From positions 1 to 6,000 of the forward strand of contig JAFAQP010000028.1 of the NCBI GenBank assembly GCA_019246385.1: a DNA stretch of 6,000 bases, given 5' to 3'. Below are positions 1-4,443 of this stretch, piece by piece (the stretch's first letter is position 1; each line of letters begins with the position of its first letter). Both the position numbers and the translations under genes were made by a program. The notes below the pieces were generated by a model. That model was not told where the DNA came from. It ran no database searches and saw nothing but the letters and a program-made list of their open reading frames with translations. This DNA is from Patescibacteria group bacterium. GTDB lineage: Bacteria > Patescibacteriota > Minisyncoccia > Phycocordibacterales > Phycocordibacteraceae.

Positions 1-235
1 CGAGACGGAATTCCTTAAGTCCACGGAACAATCCTTTCGTGCGTTGGGGTTTTGCGATGCGCGATTCTTTCTGAAGACCATAGCCGATTTGCACTGCCGT
101 GTAACCGTCGGTTTCGGGCGTTTTGACCTGCGTTACCGTTACCTTGGGTGCAACGACGATGGTGACGGGGTGCACACGACCATCCGCATCGAAAACTTGC
201 GTCATTCCTTTTTTCGTTCCAACTAAGAATTTCAT
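1..235 (-). CDS. rplC: 50S ribosomal protein L3, N-terminal part (runs off the left edge)
   Basis: Ribosomal protein L3 binds 23S rRNA early in large-subunit assembly and helps shape the peptidyl-transferase region. The 78 visible residues begin MKFLVGTKKGMTQVF, which matches the L3 N-terminal signature (LVG.K.GMT..F). They continue with a PVT-x-V strand, a VTQVKT segment and DGYTAVQIGYG, all in the family order, and then a basic stretch ending GLFRGLKEFRL. The ATG at 235 is the natural start because the conserved N-terminus follows directly. There is no Shine-Dalgarno sequence; the bases just upstream are pyrimidine-rich. In most bacteria rplC follows rpsJ directly, but here it has its own promoter and leader and is separated from rpsJ by a convergent gene. 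rplD and rplW probably continue beyond the left edge, but this cannot be seen. Confidence 0.97.
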   Translation of the reverse strand, partial: MKFLVGTKKGMTQVFDADGRVHPVTIVVAPKVTVTQVKTPETDGYTAVQIGYGLQKESRIAKPQRTKGLFRGLKEFRL

Positions 236-325
236 AGGATAAGAAAAATGCGCTCATGGCATGTGCGCCAAAGCGCGACTTACCATTGGTCCGAGCGGAG
301 CCTATCGGGCGCCCGTACGTAGCGT
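236..325 (-). promoter_or_regulatory. Structured 5' leader of rplC
   Basis: The putative rplC leader is rich in self-complementary sequence. It has a perfect palindrome CGGGCGCCCG at 306-315, overlapped by CGTACG at 314-319. It also has a nested stem-loop between 256 and 286: an outer ATGG/CCAT pair (256-259 with 283-286) and an inner GCGC/GCGC pair (265-268 with 273-276). Ribosomal-protein operons are often controlled by leader RNA bound by one of their own products, such as L4 in the enterobacterial S10 operon. Such a role here is inference; I do not recognise the fold as a known leader class. Confidence 0.35.
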
Positions 326-331
326 ATAGCG

Positions 332-359
332 AGTATATGCGCTTTTGTGGAAAACGCAA
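332..359 (-). promoter_or_regulatory. Probable sigma70-type promoter of rplC
   Basis: On the minus strand a -35 box TTGCGT (359-354) and a -10 box TATACT (337-332) are separated by 16 bases. The -10 matches the consensus at five of six positions; the -35 matches only its first three. The transcript would start near 325, giving a leader of about 90 bases before the rplC ATG. A promoter is expected here because the upstream rpsJ transcript ends at a strong terminator and the intervening gene points the other way. Confidence 0.6.
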
Positions 360-417
360 GCCATAGACAAACGGCAATTTTTTCACTACTCTGAATACCA
401 TCACCACTATCTATTGA

Positions 418-705
418 ATGAACCCACACGTTGAAAGAGTGAATGGAAAGGTATACAGAACGGTAGATCTAAATCCGCGCACGTTGCCTTACACCTTTCG
501 TCTTTTAAACACCCGTAGAATGAGAGCCATTGCTGCAATGCAAAATGAGTATGGCGTGCGGATCGATGTGATCGCGAAAGACGGCGAGAGCTACACCGAC
601 AGAAGACACGGCGGAGAAGCTGTGCACAAAAGAGTGCCGCCCGGATCAGTGTACGTTCGAATTTCTGGCAAAGCCTTCTCACAATCTTTAAACGGAAATC
701 CTTAA
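418..705 (+). CDS. Small basic protein of unknown function, convergent with rpsJ
   Basis: I do not recognise this 95-residue protein. It begins MNPHVERVNGKVYRTVDL, is rich in Arg and Lys, and has no hydrophobic segment or cysteine, so it is probably soluble and could bind nucleic acid (inference). A central stretch, residues 34-52 (RRMRAIAAMQNEYGVRIDV), looks helix then strand. Support for a real gene is its position: it is the only plus-strand frame here with a normal amino-acid composition, it fills the gap between rplC and rpsJ, and its TAA lies 12 bases before a strong intrinsic terminator. The frame opposite it is a Cys/Arg-rich shadow. The ATG at 418 has no Shine-Dalgarno sequence and I could not find a convincing promoter. 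It uses AGA for Arg frequently. It breaks the usual rpsJ-rplC junction, so it may be a late insertion. Confidence 0.6.
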   Translation: MNPHVERVNGKVYRTVDLNPRTLPYTFRLLNTRRMRAIAAMQNEYGVRIDVIAKDGESYTDRRHGGEAVHKRVPPGSVYVRISGKAFSQSLNGNP

Positions 706-717
706 TGCTGTAGCGTC

Positions 718-744
718 AAAAAAACCGCACAAGGCGGTTTTTTT
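718..744. terminator. Bidirectional intrinsic terminator between the small plus-strand gene and rpsJ
   Basis: An 11-bp perfect stem pairs 718-728 (seven A then CCGC) with 734-744 (GCGG then seven T) around a 5-base loop. Read on either strand it gives a GC-rich stem followed by seven U. It starts 12 bases after the plus-strand stop codon, and on the minus strand the rpsJ TAA (745-743) supplies the first bases of the A-tract, so termination is immediate. Confidence 0.92.
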
Positions 745-1123
745 ACATCATTCTCACATCCACCGATACACCGGAAGGCAGGGATAAGTTCGTTAATGCG
801 TCGATTATTTTTGGCGTCGGATTCATGATGTCCACTATCCTTTTGTGTGTGCGGATCTCGAATTGTTCTCGCGCGTCTTTATAGACAAAGGGCGAGGCGT
901 TCACCGTGAACTTGCGGATGTCGGTCGGCAACGGTACGGGGCCTACGATGTCAGCCTCGAAGCGAAGCGCCGTGTCGATTATCTGCTTTACGGACTGGTC
1001 CAAAACCTTGTGGTCATAGCCGCGTACTCGAAGGCGTAACCGTGAAAGAGCAGCAGGCGCCGCTTCTGCGGCGCCTGCGCTTTTTTTCGGCGCACGTTTA
1101 GTGGTTTTCGATTTGTCAGCCAT
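743..1123 (-). CDS. rpsJ: 30S ribosomal protein S10 with N-terminal extension
   Basis: S10 is a small-subunit head protein (NusE) that also takes part in transcription antitermination and transcription-translation coupling. Residues 27-126 match the family along its length: RLRLRVRGYDHKVLD, then GPVPLPT (61-67), FTV..SPFVYKDAREQFEIRTHKR (72-95) and a C-terminal segment ending SGVSVDVRMM. The usual SPHVNK is SPFVYK here. The protein has 126 residues against about 103 in E. coli; the excess is a Lys/Ala/Pro-rich tail (1-26), a feature I associate with Patescibacteria. No ATG, GTG or TTG lies between the tail and the conserved core, so the tail must be translated. The gene lies 35 bases after tuf, probably in the same transcript. 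A GGAAAG 13 bases before the ATG is too far away to be a normal ribosome-binding site. The stop codon merges with the terminator. Confidence 0.97.
   Translation of the reverse strand: MADKSKTTKRAPKKSAGAAEAAPAALSRLRLRVRGYDHKVLDQSVKQIIDTALRFEADIVGPVPLPTDIRKFTVNASPFVYKDAREQFEIRTHKRIVDIMNPTPKIIDALTNLSLPSGVSVDVRMM
1053..1087 (+). terminator. Terminator-like perfect inverted repeat inside rpsJ, antisense orientation
   Basis: GCAGGCGCCGC at 1053-1063 is perfectly complementary to 1068-1078 around a TTCT loop. The plus strand then continues GC and seven T (1081-1087). Read on the plus strand this is a canonical intrinsic terminator; read on the minus strand it encodes the KKSAGAAEAAPAA part of the S10 extension and lies about 45 bases after the start codon. 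It could stop antisense transcription entering from the 418-705 gene, or fold in the rpsJ mRNA near the start. The structure is seen directly; the role is inference. Confidence 0.5.
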
Positions 1124-1158
1124 TTGTTACAAGGGACTTTCCAAGAATATCCTGAGAA

Positions 1159-2352
1159 TTACGCGATGACTTTCGTTACGACTCCCGCTCCGACGGTCTT
1201 TCCTCCTTCGCGGATGGCGAAGCGCTGCTGCTCTTCGAGAGCGACGGGCGCCACGAGCTTTACCTTGAACTTCATGGTATCGCCCGGCATGACCATCTCG
1301 ACTCCCTCTGGAAGCGTGACTTCCCCCGTAACGTCGGTCGTGCGTACGTAGAACTGCGGCTTATAGCCGGTAAAGAACGGCGTGTGGCGGCCTCCTTCTT
1401 CCTTGCCGAGAATATATACTTCCGCCTCAAAGTCGGTGTGCGGCGTAACCGTGCCGGGCTTGGCGATAACCTGTCCCCGATGCACATCTTCTTTCTTCGT
1501 GCCGCGAAGGAGGACGCCGGCGTTATCGCCAGCCATTCCCTCCTGGAGAGACTTATTGAACATTTCGATGCCGGTAACGGTTGTCTTCGCGGTCGGGTGA
1601 AGACCGACGATCTCAATTTCTTCTCCCACCTTGACGACACCGCGCTCAATGCGGCCAGTAACCACGGTGCCGCGGCCTTCAATCGAGAAAATGTCCTCTA
1701 TCGGCATAAGGAAAGGCTTTGCGGTATCGCGCTCCGGTTGAGGAATGTATTCGTCCAGTGACTTCACGAGTTCCATCACTTTTTCAGACCATTCGGATCC
1801 CGTCGGATTTTCAAGAGCTTTGAGTCCCGAGCCGCGTATGACTGGTGCGGCGCCTCCGTCGAAGCCTTGCTTCGTTAAAAGTTCGCGGACTTCTTCTTCA
1901 ACGAGGTCGACAAGGTCCTTGTCGTCGACCATGTCCACTTTGTTCAGGAAAACGACAATCTTCGGAACGCCAACCTGTTTTGCGAGGAGAATGTGTTCAC
2001 GCGTCTGAGGCATTACGCCGTCCGTGGCGGCAACTACGAGGATGGCGCCGTCCATCTGGGCTGCGCCGGTAATCATGTTCTTGATGTAGTCCGCGTGTCC
2101 CGGCGCGTCGATGTGCGCATAGTGCCGGGTCGGCGTTTCGTATTCGGAGTGCGAGAGTGAAATGGTAATACCGCGCGCTTTTTCCTCGGGCGCGTTGTCG
2201 ATCTGATCGACGCCTTTCACAGTCGCCGTGTAGCCATTCCCCGCCTTCGAGAGGACGGTGAGGATGGCTGCGGTCAAGGTGGTCTTGCCGTGGTCGACGT
2301 GGCCGATGGTGCCGACGTTGACATGCGGCTTGGTGCGAGAGAATTCTGCCAT
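1159..2352 (-). CDS. tuf: Translation elongation factor EF-Tu
   Basis: EF-Tu delivers aminoacyl-tRNA to the ribosomal A site as a GTP complex. The 397-residue product is full length for the family. The GTPase domain shows G1 GHVDHGKT (17-24), switch I with ARGITI (59-64), G3 DAPGH (82-86) with the catalytic His86, and G4 NKVD (137-140). Domains II and III follow with [32 protein letters not shown], the [18 protein letters not shown] block and the C-terminal [11 protein letters not shown]. The G3 motif has Ala83 where E. coli has the tRNA-site cysteine Cys81 (DCPGH); this is a tolerated variant. The ATG at 2352 begins [22 protein letters not shown], as in other EF-Tu proteins, but is preceded by an AT-rich tract without Shine-Dalgarno. 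The gene has its own promoter and probably cotranscribes rpsJ. Confidence 0.99.
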   Translation of the reverse strand: MAEFSRTKPHVNVGTIGHVDHGKTTLTAAILTVLSKAGNGYTATVKGVDQIDNAPEEKARGITISLSHSEYETPTRHYAHIDAPGHADYIKNMITGAAQMDGAILVVAATDGVMPQTREHILLAKQVGVPKIVVFLNKVDMVDDKDLVDLVEEEVRELLTKQGFDGGAAPVIRGSGLKALENPTGSEWSEKVMELVKSLDEYIPQPERDTAKPFLMPIEDIFSIEGRGTVVTGRIERGVVKVGEEIEIVGLHPTAKTTVTGIEMFNKSLQEGMAGDNAGVLLRGTKKEDVHRGQVIAKPGTVTPHTDFEAEVYILGKEEGGRHTPFFTGYKPQFYVRTTDVTGEVTLPEGVEMVMPGDTMKFKVKLVAPVALEEQQRFAIREGGKTVGAGVVTKVIA

Positions 2353-2402
2353 ATAAATTAATTAATGGATGCGTAACGGCTTAGTAAGTAATGACTTGAA
2401 AC

Positions 2403-2450
2403 AAAGAGCGCTAAGCTCTTTTTCGCCAAGACCGCACAACGGAAGGGTCT
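2403..2450 (-). promoter_or_regulatory. Hairpins in the tuf 5' leader
   Basis: The putative tuf leader runs from about 2476 to 2353 and can form two hairpins. One pairs 2446-2450 with 2429-2433 (AGACC/GGTCT, 12-base loop). The other pairs 2415-2421 with 2403-2409 (AAAGAGC/GCTCTTT, 5-base loop). The second is followed on the coding strand only by GTTTC, so it is a poor terminator in that direction. A role in mRNA stability or regulation is possible. I do not recognise a known leader family. Confidence 0.35.
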
Positions 2451-2482
2451 AGACAAAAATACACGCGTGAAGCGTTGGAGAT

Positions 2483-2511
2483 ACTCTATATGAATGTTAC
2501 AAAACCGTCAA
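2483..2511 (-). promoter_or_regulatory. Promoter of tuf-rpsJ
   Basis: On the minus strand TTGACG (2511-2506, five of six consensus bases) is followed after 17 bases by TAGAGT (2488-2483, four of six), the ideal spacing for sigma70. It begins only 10 bases past the stop codon of the upstream DKNYY gene. I saw no terminator between them, so read-through from upstream may add to tuf expression. Transcription would start near 2476. Confidence 0.75.
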
Positions 2512-2521
2512 GAATCCGGAC

Positions 2522-3490
2522 TTATTTGAGTTTTCCGGTCTTTCCGGTCGCGCGATCAATAAAATATGTACCGCAGTCCGAGCATGTTACACCGTTCATA
2601 GCGGCCCCCTCACTCTCATATACCTGGTAAAGCAATTTCGAACCATCGTCAGAAAGACCGACGCCGTTATCAGTTCCGTACGGAAAGTATTGTGGCTGTC
2701 TGGTCTTTGTATCGATGACGCATACAGTACTGAAAGTTGCGTATCCGACAACACTCAAATCCTTGGTAAAAATAGCAGGCATTGTGCTTGTCGGAATGTA
2801 TCCTTTCTCTACACAGATCGATGGCAAATCTTTTGCATACAGGTCAGAAAGAAGAACTGCTGGTCCCCAGCGCTCGCCATTTTGATAGATCCAATTTTTA
2901 TCCCGCCAGCCGTTAAACGTGTCCAGATCGGCTCCCGCTATAATCTGAGAAACGTAATATGCATGATACTTGTCTTTCGCAGTCAATGTTGAAGAAGTTT
3001 CATCATGACTCATGGGAGAAAAAATAATCTGAAAGGAGCTGGGATCAGCGCCGATAAGTATCTTCCCATAAATGAACACGTGAGAACTGTCCTTTGCATA
3101 ATCCGCATTCAACACAGCAAAAAAGGTTGGGTCCGCATTCTGAACTATGTCTGTACAGCGATACACGTGCTTTTTATCCTTTGCGAATTCGCCTAAACTG
3201 GAAATTTGAAGAGTGGAATAGTCAACGCCAGAAACTTTTGCACCCATACAATACAAAGAGCCGTCATATACGGAATACCAGTTAAGAATATAATTGTGAC
3301 TTCCTCCTAGCATGCTCGGCATGAGCCAAAGCGGTACAATTTCCATTCCGAGCACGTTCGCATAGGGATCTTGAGTTTTTACATTCTCTTTTCCAATGGA
3401 GCGGATGTTCGCGCTATGTATCTGATTCCAATAAATTATTCCGGCAACAAAGCATACGCCGATTGATATTAAAAGGATTTTTTTAAGCAC
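2522..3490 (-). CDS. Membrane-anchored DKNYY-repeat protein with propeller-like C-terminus
   Basis: This 322-residue protein starts with a Lys-flanked hydrophobic segment (about 4-21) with no clear cleavage site, so it is probably an N-terminal anchor with the rest outside the cytoplasm. Residues 72-200 hold DKNYY-type repeats: FAKDKKHVY...NADPTFF (102-124), YAKDSSHVF...GADPSSF (131-153), TAKDKYHAYY...GADLDTF (170-192) and a short RDKNWIYQNGERWGPAV (196-212). A degenerate unit lies at 72-96. Their biochemical role is not known to me. Residues 240-322 differ: VCVIDTKTRQ, LSDDGSKLLYQV and YFIDRATGK resemble beta-propeller (PD40/WD40-like) blades, with a CSDC pair at 303-306. Translation starts at GTG (3490), because an in-frame TAG lies 15 bases upstream. 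GGAG is 15 bases away, far for a ribosome-binding site. The gene looks more AT-rich than its neighbours. The 86 bases before it (3491-3576) show no clear promoter or terminator, only a 7-base direct repeat CGACGTT. Confidence 0.85.
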   Translation of the reverse strand: MLKKILLISIGVCFVAGIIYWNQIHSANIRSIGKENVKTQDPYANVLGMEIVPLWLMPSMLGGSHNYILNWYSVYDGSLYCMGAKVSGVDYSTLQISSLGEFAKDKKHVYRCTDIVQNADPTFFAVLNADYAKDSSHVFIYGKILIGADPSSFQIIFSPMSHDETSSTLTAKDKYHAYYVSQIIAGADLDTFNGWRDKNWIYQNGERWGPAVLLSDLYAKDLPSICVEKGYIPTSTMPAIFTKDLSVVGYATFSTVCVIDTKTRQPQYFPYGTDNGVGLSDDGSKLLYQVYESEGAAMNGVTCSDCGTYFIDRATGKTGKLK

Positions 3491-3576
3491 TTCGTAAGGA
3501 TACTACTCCACAGAAAGAGCCGGAAGACATCATTTTTCGACGTTTTTTATCTAGCGACGTTCTGCAATACAGCGGC

Positions 3577-4404
3577 CTAGCCGTACTGGCATTCGAAAAG
3601 CTTTTGGTCGACCGCAGGCCCCACGAACGATCCGTTGAGATAGTATCCCCGCCTGTCCTTTCCGTAACCGTTATCGAGACCTTCGAAAGTGGCGGGATCG
3701 GCTCCTGCGACAATCGTGTTTTGGTAATAGATGTGCAGAGCGTCTTTAGAGTACGGGTAACCGTCGGTGCATCCCTCTTTCGGAGTTTGCCAGAGCACTT
3801 CAAATGTTCTGACATCGGCCCCGACGATAGGGTCGGCATGGAAATAGATCGTGTCTCCGCTTATGCCGTATTCGTATGCATATCTTTCGTTAGTTTGGTT
3901 TAAAGGCTTAAAGCGGGAAGGATCGGCGTCCAGCAATCTCGTCCCGTCATAATAAACGGCATTTTTATCGACCGCGTATGTAAGTTCGATATATTCGTCC
4001 ATATTTTCACGAAGCGCGCCACGAATCAATTTAAACGACGATGCATCTGCGTTTATTTTCTTGCCGCCATAATAAATACTTCCAGAGTCTTTTGCCCATC
4101 CGGTCAGAAACAATGCTTGGGGAACTGACGGACTTTCATATGCTGGCGGTTTGGGACAGTCATCGCTACACACGCCGTGCGTGTGGCTTTCAGGAACGGC
4201 TTCAAAATAGGGCAACGGTTCGGGCTGGTCAGCGGTAGGCGTTTGAGGCGCGGTAGAAGGCGTGCTTGGAAGCAAAAGCACAACAGAGCTGGTAGCAAGC
4301 GGCGAGAGAAGGACGACACGGCGGTTGGTCGTATGAAGCACATATGCTCCGGCAAGCGTGACGAAAACGAGAATGGCGAGAAAAACGCTGACGTTTCGTT
4401 TCAT
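3577..4404 (-). CDS. Membrane-anchored DKNYY-repeat protein
   Basis: This 275-residue protein has an N-terminal hydrophobic segment (about 5-24 after MKRN), then a Pro/Thr/Ser-rich spacer (about 47-97) that includes a C-x3-C pair (79, 83). An array of DKNYY-type repeats follows: WAKDSGSIYYGGKKINADASSF (103-124), YAVDKNAVYYDGTRLLDADPSRF (143-165), YGISGDTIYF...GADVRTF (179-201), YSKDALHIYY...GADPATF (218-240), and a terminal half-unit YGKDRRGYYLNGSFVGPAV (247-265). The layout suggests an anchored extracytoplasmic protein with a flexible stalk and a repeat head; the function is unknown. The closing NG-x3-GPAV is shared with the next gene, which supports a tandem duplication. The ATG at 4404 is preceded by in-frame stops; there is no ribosome-binding site at normal distance, only AGGTAGGAAA more than 20 bases upstream. 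It lies 39 bases after the pilin-like gene. Confidence 0.85.
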   Translation of the reverse strand: MKRNVSVFLAILVFVTLAGAYVLHTTNRRVVLLSPLATSSVVLLLPSTPSTAPQTPTADQPEPLPYFEAVPESHTHGVCSDDCPKPPAYESPSVPQALFLTGWAKDSGSIYYGGKKINADASSFKLIRGALRENMDEYIELTYAVDKNAVYYDGTRLLDADPSRFKPLNQTNERYAYEYGISGDTIYFHADPIVGADVRTFEVLWQTPKEGCTDGYPYSKDALHIYYQNTIVAGADPATFEGLDNGYGKDRRGYYLNGSFVGPAVDQKLFECQYG

Positions 4405-4443
4405 GCATTTTTGACCGTCCGATATTTCCTACCTTTATCTGCC

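Noticed and set aside
15..407. Minus-strand open frame overlapping rplC and its leader
   Set aside because: It overlaps the certain rplC coding sequence in another frame and crosses the promoter and structured leader; its composition is unlike a normal protein.
361..417. Promoter for the small plus-strand gene
   Set aside because: Several weak TANNNT-like hexamers exist, but none has a -35 partner at 16-18 bases, so I did not list one.
407..682. Minus-strand open frame opposite the small plus-strand gene
   Set aside because: Its translation is rich in Cys, Arg and Ser, with no recognisable pattern, and it lies opposite the better plus-strand candidate. It looks like a shadow frame.
1272..2072. 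Several open frames on both strands inside tuf
   Set aside because: EF-Tu is intact over its full length in one frame; the others are by-products of its codon use.
2403..2423. Hairpin with five T on the plus strand as a plus-strand terminator
   Set aside because: No plus-strand gene lies upstream for it to terminate; on the minus strand the T-tract is broken (GTTTC). I kept it only as a leader hairpin.
2512..2560. Terminator between the DKNYY gene and tuf
   Set aside because: Only short self-complementary pieces (TCCGGA) and a repeated ACCGGAAA in the coding end are visible, with no stem followed by a T-run.
3538..3561. Direct repeat CGACGTT (3538-3544 and 3555-3561) as an operator
   Set aside because: Seven bases repeated once in an 86-base gap is expected by chance and no promoter overlaps it.
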